From an uncultured Tidjanibacter sp. (GTDB lineage: Bacteria > Bacteroidota > Bacteroidia > Bacteroidales > Rikenellaceae): a stretch of DNA of 64,000 nucleotides. The stretch is from positions 23,087 through 87,086 of the forward strand of contig CALVCL010000006.1 of NCBI GenBank assembly GCA_944326085.1. The letters run 5' to 3'. The stretch's first letter is position 1; the number at the start of each line of letters is the position of its first letter. Shown here in pieces: positions 8,867 to 18,289 of this stretch. The notes under the pieces are model-generated. The model made no database searches. It was not told where the DNA came from and worked only from the letters and a program-made list of their open reading frames with translations. The translations under genes and the position numbers were made by a program.

Positions 8867-9967
8867 ATGAATTCAGAAAAAATTTTCAACAAGGCGCTGT
8901 CGCGTCTTCCGCTGACATTCAAGGAAGCCATGTGGCTGTACAGTGAGGTCCCCGTATCCACGCTGTTCCGACTGGCCGACACGATACGCCGCAACACCAT
9001 GGACGACCCGAACGTGGTCACATGGCAGATAGACCGCAACGTCAACATTACGAACGTCTGCATATCGGGATGCAAGTTCTGCAACTTTCACTGCCGCATA
9101 GGATCGCCCGACGCCTACATCACTACGTTGGAGGAATACATACCCAAAATCGAGGAAACGACACGTCTCGGAGGCGACCAACTGCTGCTTCAGGGGGGCC
9201 TGCACCCTAAGTTGGGAATTGAATTCTACGAGGAACTGTTCCGCAGTCTGAAAAGCCGCTTTCCGCAGATTAAGCTGCATGCACTCGGAGCTCCGGAAGT
9301 TTACCACATAGCACGCATAAGCCACATCTCCGTAACGGAGGCATTACAGCGCCTTCGCGATGCAGGTTTAGCCTCGCTGCCTGGTGCAGGGGCTGAAATA
9401 CTGTGCGACGATGTACGCCGACGCATTTCGCCAGGCAAACCGACAGTGGCACAATGGTGCGAAGTAATGCACGAAGCGCACCAGATGAATATGCCGACAT
9501 CGGCTACAATGATGTACGGTCACGTCGAAACGCCCGCACAGCGTATCGAGCACCTTATGCTGATACGCGACCTGCAGGCCAAATGTCCCACAGGCAACTA
9601 TGGATTCACAGCCTTCATCCCTTGGATATTCTGCAGCACAGGCACGGCGCTCGAAAAGGAAGGTGTACGTTCACACTTCTCTCCACTCGAATATCTCCGC
9701 ATCATAGCCATAAGCCGTATCGTACTCAACAATATCCGCAACATACAGGCATCGTGGCTAACCGTCGGAAAGGATACGGCACAAATAGCGCTACACTGCG
9801 GTGCCAACGATTTCGGGTCGATAATGATTGAAGAAAATGTTGTATCGTCTGCAGGTGCCCACAACTCATTCGACGCAAATGGTATCCAGAAAGCCATACG
9901 CGAGGCCGGTTTCACCCCGCAGCTACGCGACCAGCTATACCGTAAACGAGAACTGCCCGGAATATAA
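8867..9967 (+). CDS. mqnC: Cyclic dehypoxanthinyl futalosine synthase (radical SAM)
   Basis: MqnC carries out the radical cyclisation step of the futalosine menaquinone pathway. The radical SAM cluster motif CxxxCxxC is at Cys65, Cys69 and Cys72 (NVCISGCKFCNF). Other family signatures are LGGDQLLLQGGLHP, LPGAGAEIL, SATMMYGHVE and NIQASWLTVGKD, with GANDFGSIMIEENVV near the end. The ATG at 8867 gives 366 residues, the normal length; a longer frame from 8660 would run through the ferredoxin gene and terminator and is rejected. A near-match -7 box TAACTTTA lies at 8838-8845. mqnB and mqnD lie 2-3 kb downstream. Confidence 0.95.
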   Translation: MNSEKIFNKALSRLPLTFKEAMWLYSEVPVSTLFRLADTIRRNTMDDPNVVTWQIDRNVNITNVCISGCKFCNFHCRIGSPDAYITTLEEYIPKIEETTRLGGDQLLLQGGLHPKLGIEFYEELFRSLKSRFPQIKLHALGAPEVYHIARISHISVTEALQRLRDAGLASLPGAGAEILCDDVRRRISPGKPTVAQWCEVMHEAHQMNMPTSATMMYGHVETPAQRIEHLMLIRDLQAKCPTGNYGFTAFIPWIFCSTGTALEKEGVRSHFSPLEYLRIIAISRIVLNNIRNIQASWLTVGKDTAQIALHCGANDFGSIMIEENVVSSAGAHNSFDANGIQKAIREAGFTPQLRDQLYRKRELPGI

Positions 9968-9984
9968 ACAGCCGGGCTGTCACA

Positions 9985-10030
9985 AAAACAGAACCCCAAA
10001 CCTCTCTAGAGAGGTTTGGGGTTCTGTTTT
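9985..10030. terminator. Bidirectional terminator, 46-bp perfect palindrome
   Basis: Perfect inverted repeat centred on CTAG, flanked by A4 on the left and T4 on the right. It lies 17 nt after mqnC and 17 nt after the stop of the convergent carboxynorspermidine dehydrogenase gene. Confidence 0.9.
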
Positions 10031-10047
10031 ACGTGCCTCGGGCGATA

Positions 10048-11238
10048 TTAGAGTTCGAGGTCTATATCGAACTTCTCCACCCACGGCAGGCCCCTCTTGC
10101 CGAGTTCTGCCAAGAACGGATCCGGATCGAACTCCTCGACGTTGAATACGCCGGGCTTCTTCCACAAGCCGCGTGCGAACATCTCGGCTCCGAGGGCAGC
10201 AGGAACACCTGTCGTAAAGCTTACAGCCTGTGTACCGGTCTCCTTGAATGCCATTTCGTGATCGCAGTTGTTATAGATATAGTAGGTACGTTCCTTACCG
10301 TCCTTGACACCCCTGATACGGCAGCCGATGGATGTCATGCCTGTATAGTGCTCACCGAGCGACTTCGGATCGGGCAACACGGCCTTGAGGAACTGTATCG
10401 GCACAATCTCCACACCATTGTACATTATCGGGTCGATACGTGCCATACCGATGTTCTGTATAACGCGCAGGTGGGTGAGGTACTCCTGTCCGAAAGTCAT
10501 CCAGAAACGTGCACGACGTATCGTAGGATAGTTCTTGACAAGCGACTCAAGTTCCTCGTGATAAATCAGATAGGACTCCCTTTCGCCGATTTCCGGATAA
10601 GTAAGGGGCTTGTGGATTTCATGCGGTTCGGTTTCAATCCACTTGCCGTTTTCCCAATACTTGCCGCGCTGCGTCACTTCACGGATATTGATTTCAGGAT
10701 TGAAGTTGGTGGCAAATGCCATACCGTGGTTGCCGGCATTACAGTCTACTATATCAAGGTAATGTATTTCGTCGAAGTGGTGCTTTGCAGCGTATGCAGT
10801 GAATATCGAGGATACCCCGGGATCAAAACCGCAACCGAGAATTGCCGTAAGTCCTGCCTCACGGAACTTGTCACGATAAGCCCACTGCCACGAATATTCG
10901 AAATGCGCCTCATCCTTGGGCTCGTAGTTGGCCGTGTCGAGATAGTTGACACCACATTCGAGGCAGGCATCCATTATCGTAAGGTCCTGATAAGGTAATG
11001 CCACGTTGATTACTATATCGGGACGGAAAGCACGCATGAGCGCCGTCAGTTCATCAACGCTGTCGGCATCAACCCTTGCGGTCTTTATCCTGTCGCCGCC
11101 AACTGCAGCCGCAATATCGTCGGCCTTGCTCTTGGTACGGCTGGCCAGCATTATTTCGGTAAATACCGGGCTTGCAGCCACCTTGTGCGCCACAACGGTT
11201 CCTACACCGCCCGCACCGATTATAAGTACTTTGCTCAT
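10048..11238 (-). CDS. Carboxy(nor)spermidine dehydrogenase, saccharopine dehydrogenase family
   Basis: The NAD(P)-binding Rossmann start is VLIIGAGGVGTVVAHK, and the rest follows the saccharopine-dehydrogenase-like fold seen in carboxynorspermidine/carboxyspermidine dehydrogenases: VALPYQDLTIMDACLECGVNYLDTA (in part YQDLTIMDAC), GCGFDPGVSSIFTAYA and a C-terminal dimer region. These enzymes condense aspartate semialdehyde with putrescine or diaminopropane and reduce the imine; a decarboxylase, not in this window, then yields spermidine. This route is the usual one in gut Bacteroidales. Length 396 is normal. A single gene with its own promoter. Confidence 0.88.
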   Translation of the reverse strand: MSKVLIIGAGGVGTVVAHKVAASPVFTEIMLASRTKSKADDIAAAVGGDRIKTARVDADSVDELTALMRAFRPDIVINVALPYQDLTIMDACLECGVNYLDTANYEPKDEAHFEYSWQWAYRDKFREAGLTAILGCGFDPGVSSIFTAYAAKHHFDEIHYLDIVDCNAGNHGMAFATNFNPEINIREVTQRGKYWENGKWIETEPHEIHKPLTYPEIGERESYLIYHEELESLVKNYPTIRRARFWMTFGQEYLTHLRVIQNIGMARIDPIMYNGVEIVPIQFLKAVLPDPKSLGEHYTGMTSIGCRIRGVKDGKERTYYIYNNCDHEMAFKETGTQAVSFTTGVPAALGAEMFARGLWKKPGVFNVEEFDPDPFLAELGKRGLPWVEKFDIDLEL

Positions 11239-11294
11239 TTTATGATAGTTTGAATGATTTCACAATTTACCGGCAGTTCCCGCCCACCGATAGG

Positions 11295-11302
11295 CAAATA
11301 TA
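11295..11302 (-). promoter_or_regulatory. -7 box for the carboxynorspermidine dehydrogenase gene
   Basis: TATATTTG on the minus strand, 56 nt upstream of the ATG at 11238. Confidence 0.5.
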
Positions 11303-11425
11303 CGTATTTTTCATGTAATACACAGCCTCAACTACAACACTTACATACCGCCAGCCTTATCACGCCATATCGATCGGCAGGAAATCAATTTACCCAACGG
11401 CAACGTAACGAACTGATATTTGCAG

Positions 11426-11433
11426 TACCTTTG
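11426..11433 (+). promoter_or_regulatory. -7 box for thiN-mqnB-mqnD
   Basis: TACCTTTG matches TAnnTTTG. It predicts a leader of about 85 nt before thiN. I see no TPP riboswitch-like sequence in that leader, only a 16-codon ATG frame at 11439 that I do not call. Confidence 0.55.
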
Positions 11434-11526
11434 CACATATGACAAGCATTCCTTTGAATACCGAAGCGGCAGACATCATTCCGTCATAGCCGCAGCCGGA
11501 TATTTCAGGCAGATAAAACATGAACG

Positions 11527-12189
11527 ATGAACAGCCAATATTTCCCGATGCCCGATGATACGACCCGTCCCGAAACGGTCATTCTTGCCAACGGCGAATA
11601 CCCTGCCGACGGCAGTACGGCCGCAGCGCTCCTTCAAAACACCACACGAGTGATATGCTGCGACGGAGCGGCCGACTCGTTTGTGCGCCATGGCGGCAGG
11701 CCTACAGTCATCATAGGTGACGGCGATTCGTTGAGCCGCGACACATTGCAGCAGTTCGCCGACATCACGGTACATGTCGCGGAACAGGATACCAACGACC
11801 TCTCCAAAGCCTTCCGTCACTGCATGTCCAAAGGCTGGCACACGATAACCATACTCGGCGCCACCGGCAAACGTGAGGACCACACCATCGGCAACATAAG
11901 TCTTCTGGCTGACTATGCGCTTCAGGCCGATGTCCAGATGGTGACCCAGACAGGAGTTTTCAATGCAGTACATGGCCGAGCCTCATTCGAATGCCGTCGC
12001 GGACAGCAGGTTTCAATATTCTCCATGACGCCATGCAGTCCAATACATTTCAATGGGCTTCGCTACCTGCCCCCGCAGGAGGGACTGCGTTCGTGGTGGA
12101 GCGGAACACTCAACGAGGCCGAAGGCGAAACGTTCACCATAGAGTCGGAAAGCCCCGCACTCGTTTTCCGTGCATTCGAACGCAAATAA
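11527..12189 (+). CDS. thiN: Thiamine pyrophosphokinase
   Basis: Transfers pyrophosphate from ATP to thiamine to give TPP. Family motifs are CCDGAADSF, VIIGDGDSL, the substrate-binding DTNDLSKAF and LGATGKREDHTIGN, followed by a beta-sandwich C-terminal domain. Length 220 is typical for the eukaryote/Bacteroidetes-type TPK. It stops 10 nt before mqnB, so it probably shares a transcript with the two menaquinone genes, although the pathways are not directly linked. Confidence 0.93.
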   Translation: MNSQYFPMPDDTTRPETVILANGEYPADGSTAAALLQNTTRVICCDGAADSFVRHGGRPTVIIGDGDSLSRDTLQQFADITVHVAEQDTNDLSKAFRHCMSKGWHTITILGATGKREDHTIGNISLLADYALQADVQMVTQTGVFNAVHGRASFECRRGQQVSIFSMTPCSPIHFNGLRYLPPQEGLRSWWSGTLNEAEGETFTIESESPALVFRAFERK

Positions 12190-12199
12190 CCACAAAAAC

Positions 12200-12790
12200 A
12201 TGCCAAACACAACCGTACTGTTTCCGACACATGGCGAGGCGCAAACGTTCATGAAGCGTCACCCCGACATCCGAAGCCGCATATGCGGTGTCGGTGCGGC
12301 AGAATGCGCCGGTACGACCGCCCTGTCAATCTGTGAAGACAAGCCCGACATGCTGATACTCGCAGGCATCGCAGGTGCCTATGTCGCAAGCGGGCTGAAA
12401 AAAGGCGACTGTATAATCGTGACACGCGAAAACATTGCCGACCTCGGGACAATGCGTGCAGGCACATTCGTGTCATTACCCAAGACATTCGGGGCACCTG
12501 CAGCAGACAATTACTACACGGCCGACCCGCCGCGTGGCAGACTGCTCCCTGCCATCTCCAACACCGTAACGATTGCCGGAAGCTGGATGCTCAACCCGAC
12601 AATGCGGGCCGACATAGAAAATATGGAGGGTGCAGGCTTCTTTTCGGTATGCACAAAACTCGGAATACAGTTCGCAGAAATACGTTGCATATCGAACATG
12701 GTTGGCGAAACTCCCGACCAATGGATTATCCCGCAAGCTGTCGAGATACTTTCCGAAACACTGTACGACTACATATCCGGCCTGCAGTAA
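12200..12790 (+). CDS. mqnB: Futalosine hydrolase
   Basis: Nucleosidase of the MTA/SAH phosphorylase fold that removes hypoxanthine from futalosine to give dehypoxanthine futalosine, the substrate of MqnC. It shows ICGVGAAECAGTTAL, LILAGIAGAYV, DLGTM, and the nucleoside-binding ENMEGAGFFSVC with the following RCISNMVG. The ATG at 12200, 10 nt after thiN, gives 196 residues; an earlier ATG at 12170 lies inside thiN. It is followed after 18 nt by mqnD. Confidence 0.92.
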   Translation: MPNTTVLFPTHGEAQTFMKRHPDIRSRICGVGAAECAGTTALSICEDKPDMLILAGIAGAYVASGLKKGDCIIVTRENIADLGTMRAGTFVSLPKTFGAPAADNYYTADPPRGRLLPAISNTVTIAGSWMLNPTMRADIENMEGAGFFSVCTKLGIQFAEIRCISNMVGETPDQWIIPQAVEILSETLYDYISGLQ

Positions 12791-12808
12791 GGCCACAAAA
12801 CAGCAGAG

Positions 12809-13618
12809 ATGAAAATATCGCTTTCCATATCGCCGTGTCCCAACGACACATTCATGTTCGATGCCATGCTCAACTGGCGCATTGACACCGAAGGGTTAGA
12901 ATTCAACGCTGCATTCCACGACATCGAGGTACTCAACTCGCGCTTGATGTCCGACAGCGACCGCCCGCAAATCAGCAAGGCGAGCTACGCCATAATACCG
13001 CAGATAGCGTCACGCTATTGCGCGCTGCGCAGCGGAAGCGCACTGGGACGGGGTAACGGTCCGCTGCTTGTTGCAAAAAATCACGACACACGGACGGACG
13101 ATTCTTCGTTACGCATTGCAATACCCGGCATACACACCACAGCCAACATGTTGCTGTCGCGTCTTTTCCCGAAGCTCACCGACAAACATCCATACCTGTT
13201 TTCCGATATTCCCGATACGGTAGCCGCCGGAGAATGCGATGCCGGAGTGCTGATACACGAAGGTCGCTTCGTGTTCCGCCGCTACGGACTGTCGCTGATT
13301 GCCGACCTCGGCGAAGAATGGGAAAAGGCCACCGGCCTTCCCCTGCCGCTTGGCGTGATAGTCGCCGACCGTACACTGCCTGAAGGTGTGGCTGAAAAGG
13401 TGGAACGCATTCTGCGACGCAGCATAGAATATGCCTTTGCCAATCCGGAAGTATCGTTGCCATTCATACGCGAGCATGCACAGGAAATGGATGAAGAAGT
13501 CATCCGCAAACACATAGCCCTGTTCGTAAACGACTATTCGCTCGACATTGGCACCGCAGGCACCGATGCCGTAACGGCTCTGCTCGACATGCCCGCCGAA
13601 GCAGTATTCAGACAGTAA
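12809..13618 (+). CDS. mqnD: 1,4-dihydroxy-6-naphthoate synthase
   Basis: MqnD converts cyclic dehypoxanthine futalosine to 1,4-dihydroxy-6-naphthoate. The start ISLSISPCPNDTFMFDAML is diagnostic, as are the ISKASYAIIPQI region, the GPLLVAK strand and ATGLPLPLGVIVADR. Periplasmic-binding-protein-like fold, 269 residues, normal length. With mqnB and mqnC here, three of the five early futalosine genes lie in this window; mqnA and mqnE must be elsewhere. Confidence 0.94.
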   Translation: MKISLSISPCPNDTFMFDAMLNWRIDTEGLEFNAAFHDIEVLNSRLMSDSDRPQISKASYAIIPQIASRYCALRSGSALGRGNGPLLVAKNHDTRTDDSSLRIAIPGIHTTANMLLSRLFPKLTDKHPYLFSDIPDTVAAGECDAGVLIHEGRFVFRRYGLSLIADLGEEWEKATGLPLPLGVIVADRTLPEGVAEKVERILRRSIEYAFANPEVSLPFIREHAQEMDEEVIRKHIALFVNDYSLDIGTAGTDAVTALLDMPAEAVFRQ

Positions 13619-13642
13619 CGCTTCCGTTCCAACGAAAAGAAT

Positions 13643-13675
13643 AAAACCCCGACAGTGCAATACTGTCGGGGTTTT
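13643..13675. terminator. Bidirectional terminator between mqnD and the C1 peptidase gene
   Basis: 14-bp perfect stem (AAAACCCCGACAGT with ACTGTCGGGGTTTT) and a GCAAT loop. A4 and T4 at the ends make it usable from both sides. Confidence 0.9.
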
Positions 13676-13698
13676 GCGTTACACTGATTATCCGAAAA

Positions 13699-14901
13699 TT
13701 ACTTTATACCTAGTTCCTTGCGGATATCCTTGGGTATCGCATTCTTGTGAACAACGATATTCATGGTCTTATAAGCAACGAACGGAGCGGAAGCAAAGAA
13801 ATATCCGTCATAAATGTTGCTGACATCCCATGAGTTCTTAACCTTGTAGAAGGTATTGCCATTCTGGTCGGTAAAGATACCTGTTATAAGCATACCGTGG
13901 TCATCGGTAGTCTCATAGTTGTCATAACCTTCCTGACGGAGTTCCTGAGTGATTTCCATCTCCTCGATAGGTTCTGTAGCCTTTGCAATCATAGCCCTGC
14001 GGCTGTTGGAAGACATGGTCTCCCACTTTGCCCATTCGAGATCGGAAGCCTCGCTGCTGGTACCTGCAGGTATTACCGCAAAACCTTTGGAATACTGGAA
14101 GCCGGGTTCGCTTACGTCAGCGGCCCATTCAACGGAATAACCGTTGAGAAGCGCGTTGTCTATAATCTCCATCATCTCTTCAAGCGGCACATTGTATGAG
14201 AGGCCCCACGCCCAGTTGTCAGGCACCTCTATTGCAAACTGGGTATAGAACGGATGGTGAGTAAAGGACGTAATGGACACATAATCATCCATGTTGAGAC
14301 CGAGTTCCTCAGCAAAGCTCTGCGGGGTGTATTCCTTACCATTGTAGATGAAGGTTTCGGGAACCTCACCGAGATAAGCATCGAGAATACCATCCACACC
14401 GTCCAGCCATGCAGTCGAAAGTCTGCCGTTGGGGTTGGTTACGACAGCATCCATGTAGCCTTTGAGAACGGCCTCCACCTCGCTGTGCTCATGCTTTGCT
14501 GTACCGTACTGAAGACCGCTGTACACCTCTTCAGGGACAATACCGTATTCGCGTACTGCATTGAACACATCGTGGGTTGCACCACCCTGCGAAAAGTTAC
14601 CCTTGCCGTGGAGACGTACATACTTGTCTGCCTTGTCGTGATAAGCGTGACGCGCTATCCACATCTCGGAAAGGTCATATTCCCCTTTACCCATACGGAG
14701 CAGTTCGCTTTCAAGGAAACCGATACCGGCAAAACTCCAGCACGTTCCGCTGCTGTACTGGTCTTTCACGGAAGTGGCGGAGAGGTCGTTTACGGCAGTA
14801 AACTGATACGGAGTCTTTACCTCTTCAGTCTTGTTGTCCGCCTGGGCGCTGAGGCCGAATGCGACCATCAAGGCCGCAACAGTCATTACTAACTTCTTCA
14901 T
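13699..14901 (-). CDS. Exported C1-family peptidase, bleomycin hydrolase / PepC type
   Basis: Papain-fold cysteine aminopeptidase. The catalytic triad is readable: Cys54 in SSGTCWSFA, His335 in DDHGMLITG and Asn356 in KNSWD. Residues 1-21 form a signal peptide (MKKLVMTVAALMVAFGLSAQ), unlike the cytosolic PepC of Firmicutes, so it should act in the periplasm or outside. Length 400 is slightly short for the family (about 445-455). It lies 33 nt downstream of pepT and near an oligopeptide transporter, which fits a role in peptide use. Confidence 0.93.
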   Translation of the reverse strand: MKKLVMTVAALMVAFGLSAQADNKTEEVKTPYQFTAVNDLSATSVKDQYSSGTCWSFAGIGFLESELLRMGKGEYDLSEMWIARHAYHDKADKYVRLHGKGNFSQGGATHDVFNAVREYGIVPEEVYSGLQYGTAKHEHSEVEAVLKGYMDAVVTNPNGRLSTAWLDGVDGILDAYLGEVPETFIYNGKEYTPQSFAEELGLNMDDYVSITSFTHHPFYTQFAIEVPDNWAWGLSYNVPLEEMMEIIDNALLNGYSVEWAADVSEPGFQYSKGFAVIPAGTSSEASDLEWAKWETMSSNSRRAMIAKATEPIEEMEITQELRQEGYDNYETTDDHGMLITGIFTDQNGNTFYKVKNSWDVSNIYDGYFFASAPFVAYKTMNIVVHKNAIPKDIRKELGIK

Positions 14902-14934
14902 GTTTGATATTTAAAAATTAATAAGGTTATTATT

Positions 14935-16152
14935 CTATTTTGCCCACAACCCTGCAAGGTTGATGATTGTCTGCATTGCCTTCCTCATGGTATCGAGCGA
15001 AGCATACTCGAACTTGCCATGAAAGTTCATACCGCCAGTGAAAAGGTTAGGACACGGCAACCCCATGTACGAAAGACGCGAACCGTCCGTACCACCCCTG
15101 ATAGGCTTAATCAACGGCTCGACACCGGCCATGCGCATGGCCTCTACGGCACGGTCTATAACCTCCGGATGGGGTTCTACCATTTCACGCATGTTGTAGT
15201 ACTGGTCCTTCAATACAAGTTTCACAGTTCCATCACCGTATTTGCGGTTAAGAAAATCCGCCACATCCTGTGCGAAAGCCTTTTTCTGTTCGAACCTCGC
15301 CCTGTCGTGGTCACGTATAATATAGCTGGACTCCGCTTTTTCCACCCCTCCGCTGATGCCTATGAGGTGATAGAAACCTTCGTAGCCTTCAGTATGTTCC
15401 GGACGCTGAACGGGAGGAAGCATCGAATTTATCTCGCATACTATCTGGAGGGCATTCTTCATCTTGTCCTTTGCCGAGCCGGGGTGAATGTTCTTGCCCT
15501 GCACCTCGAAACGGGCGCCTGCGGCATTGAAGTTCTCATATTCAAGTTCACCTTCGAAACCGCCGTCCATTGTGTATGCATACTGTGCGCCAAAACGCTT
15601 TACGTCGAAATAATCCACGCCACGGCCAATCTCCTCGTCAGGTGTAAAGCCTATACGGATCTTGCCGTGCCTGACCTCCGGATGCGACATCAGGTATTCT
15701 GCAGCAGACATTATCTCTGCAACACCTGCCTTGTCATCGGCTCCCAGCAAAGTGGTACCATCTGTAGTGATGAGCGTGTGACCCTTGAAAAACGAAAGTT
15801 CCGGAAACTCGGCAACGGTCATCATGACGCTGTCATTAAGCTTTATGTCTGAACCATCGTAATTCTTTATTATCTGCGGCTTAACACCCTTGCCGCTCAT
15901 GTCGGGGCTTGTATCAACATGCGATATGAAGCCAATCACCGGCTTCGACTCGCAACCGTTGGTTGCGGGTATCGTTCCCATGACATAACCGTAGGCATCC
16001 ATCTCAACCTCAGTCATACCGAGTGCCTTCATCTCCTCGGCAAGGTGCGACAGAAGCACCTTCTGCTTGTCGGTCGAGGGGAAGGTTTCGCTGTTCTCGT
16101 CGCTCTGGGTATCGAAAGCCACATATTTCAGAAACCTTTCTAACAATTCCAT
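14935..16152 (-). CDS. pepT: Peptidase T (tripeptide aminopeptidase)
   Basis: M20B zinc peptidase that removes N-terminal residues from tripeptides in the cytosol. It shows SHVDTSPDMSG (metal His78, catalytic Asp80), LLGADDKAG (bridging Asp140) and TPDEEIGRG (catalytic Glu173, Glu174), and a lid domain with KNIHPGSAKDKM. The ATG at 16150-16152 gives 405 residues, the usual length. A further upstream ATG would place the start over the leader hairpin and is not used. It lies between the OPT transporter and the C1 peptidase genes. Confidence 0.96.
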   Translation of the reverse strand: MELLERFLKYVAFDTQSDENSETFPSTDKQKVLLSHLAEEMKALGMTEVEMDAYGYVMGTIPATNGCESKPVIGFISHVDTSPDMSGKGVKPQIIKNYDGSDIKLNDSVMMTVAEFPELSFFKGHTLITTDGTTLLGADDKAGVAEIMSAAEYLMSHPEVRHGKIRIGFTPDEEIGRGVDYFDVKRFGAQYAYTMDGGFEGELEYENFNAAGARFEVQGKNIHPGSAKDKMKNALQIVCEINSMLPPVQRPEHTEGYEGFYHLIGISGGVEKAESSYIIRDHDRARFEQKKAFAQDVADFLNRKYGDGTVKLVLKDQYYNMREMVEPHPEVIDRAVEAMRMAGVEPLIKPIRGGTDGSRLSYMGLPCPNLFTGGMNFHGKFEYASLDTMRKAMQTIINLAGLWAK

Positions 16153-16178
16153 ATTGTTGTCATTTAGTCTTTGTTCAT

Positions 16179-16221
16179 GCAGCGTATTCGCGCCGACTGC
16201 AAAGCCGCACGGATACGCTGC
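16179..16221 (-). other. Hairpin in the pepT leader
   Basis: GCAGCGTAT (16179-16187) pairs with ATACGCTGC (16213-16221) across a 25-nt loop. It lies between the -7 box at 16238 and the pepT ATG, so it would be in the 5' leader. Function unknown. Confidence 0.4.
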
Positions 16222-16237
16222 ACACAATATCTTCAAG

Positions 16238-16245
16238 CAAAGGTA
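16238..16245 (-). promoter_or_regulatory. -7 box for pepT and the C1 peptidase gene
   Basis: TACCTTTG on the minus strand just upstream of the pepT leader, with GTTG (16265-16268) about 19 nt further upstream as a possible -33 box. It would let pepT be transcribed independently of the OPT gene. Confidence 0.5.
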
Positions 16246-16250
16246 ATAAA

Positions 16251-18227
16251 TTATTCCGTCATATCAACCCTTGCACGTTTGGCATCCCATATAACGTATG
16301 CAATAAGAGCTACGTATACAAGTACAGCCAAAATTTCGGCACCGGCCGAACCATGCCATGACATAAGCATAAGGTCTACTCCAAGATATTTGAGTATTGC
16401 ACTGACTACCCCCATGAGGGCACCGCCTGCAATAAGACCGGAAGCGATAAGAGTACCGCGGTCCTTACGTGCCCTGTTGAGCTCGGCATCCTTGCTGCGA
16501 GTAACGACCCAGCTTACTATACCGCCGATAAGCAGCGGCACGTTGAGTTCGAGCGGAATGAACATGCCGAGCGCAAAAGCGAGCGCCGGTACGCCAATCA
16601 TGGTAAGTATGAGCGCAAACACCGCACCGGCAAAGTAGAGCATCCACGGAGTGGAACCGCCTTCCATAAGTGGTTTTATTACGGCAGCCATGGCATTTGC
16701 CTGCGGAGCTACGAGCTGACTGTCGGGACCGAAGCCGTATGTTTCATTAAGCAGCATCATGACACCAGCCACGGTAGCTGCCGAAACGGCAGCCCCAAGG
16801 AATTTCCACTTCTCCTGCTTTGCAGGGGTCACACCAACCCAGTAGCCGATTTTAAGGTCGGTGATGAAGCCGCCGGCCATTGAAAGTGCCGTACAAACCA
16901 CACCTCCGATAATCATTGCCGCAGTCATGCCGCTCGTTCCGCTGAGACCGGCGCTGACAAGCACGAGCGATGTTAGAATAAGTGTCATGAGCGTCATGCC
17001 AGATACGGGGTTGGAACCGACAATCGCAATTGCATTGGCTGCCACGGTAGTGAACAGAAACGATATCACAAACACGAGCACAAGTGATATGATTGTGAAC
17101 AGCCAGTTGTGAAGCACGCCGAACTGGAAGAAGAAAAGCACTGCCACAAGCACGGCAATAAGTACGGAAAGTATCACCTTCATGGAAATATCCCTGTCAG
17201 TCCTCTCACGCACCTCTACATCCTTCTTACCCTTAAGTTCCTTAACGGCCAGGCCGAGTGCCTGACGGATGATGCCGGCCGATTTTACAATACCTATAAT
17301 ACCGGCCATTGCGATACCGCCTATGCCAAGCGGACGTCCGTAGTGGAAGAAAATATCCTCGGCAGACATCTGGCCAATCGTTTCGGATATACCTTCACCT
17401 ACGGGAATTGTCATACCCGGTGCGAAGTAGTTGATAAGAGGAATAAGCACAAACCATACCGTAAACGAACCGGCACATATAAACGCCGCATACTTGAGAC
17501 CGATAATATAGCCGAGACCCAATACTGCCGCGCCGTTGTTGACCTTGAATAGAAGTTTGAACTTGTCGGCAATCATTTCGCCCCAACCGACCATGCGTGT
17601 CGATATGGTATCCGACCAAAGGCCAACGCTGCTGGCGATAAAGTCGTACAGACCGCCCACGAGACCGCTGACAGCCAGCACCTTCGCCTGATTGCCCTTC
17701 TTCTCGCCCGATACGAGCACCTCTGTGGTTGCCGTTGCCTCAGGGAATGGCAGTTTGCCGTGCATGTCTTTCACGAAATAACGCCTGAACGGAATGATGA
17801 GCAGGATACCGAGCAACCCGCCAAACAGCGATGAAAGAAACACCTGATAGAACTGGGCCTCGAGTCCGAGTATATAAAGTGCCGGCAGAGTAAATATGGC
17901 ACCGGCAACGATTACACCCGAACTTGCTCCTATAGACTGTATAATGGTATTCTGCCCGAGTGTATTCTTTTTACCGAATATATTACCTACACCTACGGCT
18001 ATTATTGCAATTGGAATGGCGGCCTCAAACACCTGTCCGACCTTCAACCCGAGATATGCCGCAGCAGCCGAAAACAGAATTGCCATAATAAGCCCCATGG
18101 TCACGGAATATGCCGTAACCTCCTTTGGCTTTGACGAAGCCGGCATGATTGGCTTGTAAGTTTCGCCCTGTTTCAACTCACGGTATGCGTTGTCGGGCAA
18201 TGAAAAGTTTTGTCGATTTTCTTCCAT
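16251..18227 (-). CDS. OPT-family oligopeptide transporter
   Basis: Large polytopic inner-membrane protein with many hydrophobic helices, matching the prokaryotic branch of the OPT family (proton-coupled oligopeptide or metal-chelate uptake). Typical segments are the first helix with AAAAYLGLKVGQVFEA, the QSIGASSG loop, PFPEATATTEVL and GGFITDLKIGYWVG. The ATG at 18227 gives 658 residues; an ATG at 18257 would add 10 and is also possible. The pepT gene is next downstream, so imported small peptides are the probable substrate (inference). Confidence 0.92.
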   Translation of the reverse strand: MEENRQNFSLPDNAYRELKQGETYKPIMPASSKPKEVTAYSVTMGLIMAILFSAAAAYLGLKVGQVFEAAIPIAIIAVGVGNIFGKKNTLGQNTIIQSIGASSGVIVAGAIFTLPALYILGLEAQFYQVFLSSLFGGLLGILLIIPFRRYFVKDMHGKLPFPEATATTEVLVSGEKKGNQAKVLAVSGLVGGLYDFIASSVGLWSDTISTRMVGWGEMIADKFKLLFKVNNGAAVLGLGYIIGLKYAAFICAGSFTVWFVLIPLINYFAPGMTIPVGEGISETIGQMSAEDIFFHYGRPLGIGGIAMAGIIGIVKSAGIIRQALGLAVKELKGKKDVEVRERTDRDISMKVILSVLIAVLVAVLFFFQFGVLHNWLFTIISLVLVFVISFLFTTVAANAIAIVGSNPVSGMTLMTLILTSLVLVSAGLSGTSGMTAAMIIGGVVCTALSMAGGFITDLKIGYWVGVTPAKQEKWKFLGAAVSAATVAGVMMLLNETYGFGPDSQLVAPQANAMAAVIKPLMEGGSTPWMLYFAGAVFALILTMIGVPALAFALGMFIPLELNVPLLIGGIVSWVVTRSKDAELNRARKDRGTLIASGLIAGGALMGVVSAILKYLGVDLMLMSWHGSAGAEILAVLVYVALIAYVIWDAKRARVDMTE

Positions 18228-18289
18228 ATCAACTGGTTTTAAAACTTCTTGACACATTTTCCCTACAACAACGGCAGGGCACTGTTAAG

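Noticed and set aside
11439..11489. 16-codon ATG frame upstream of thiN as a leader peptide
   Set aside because: It begins about where transcription should start, and has no run of regulatory codons or attenuator hairpin.
15019..15852. 277-codon plus-strand frame opposite pepT
   Set aside because: Complement of a well-supported peptidase gene.
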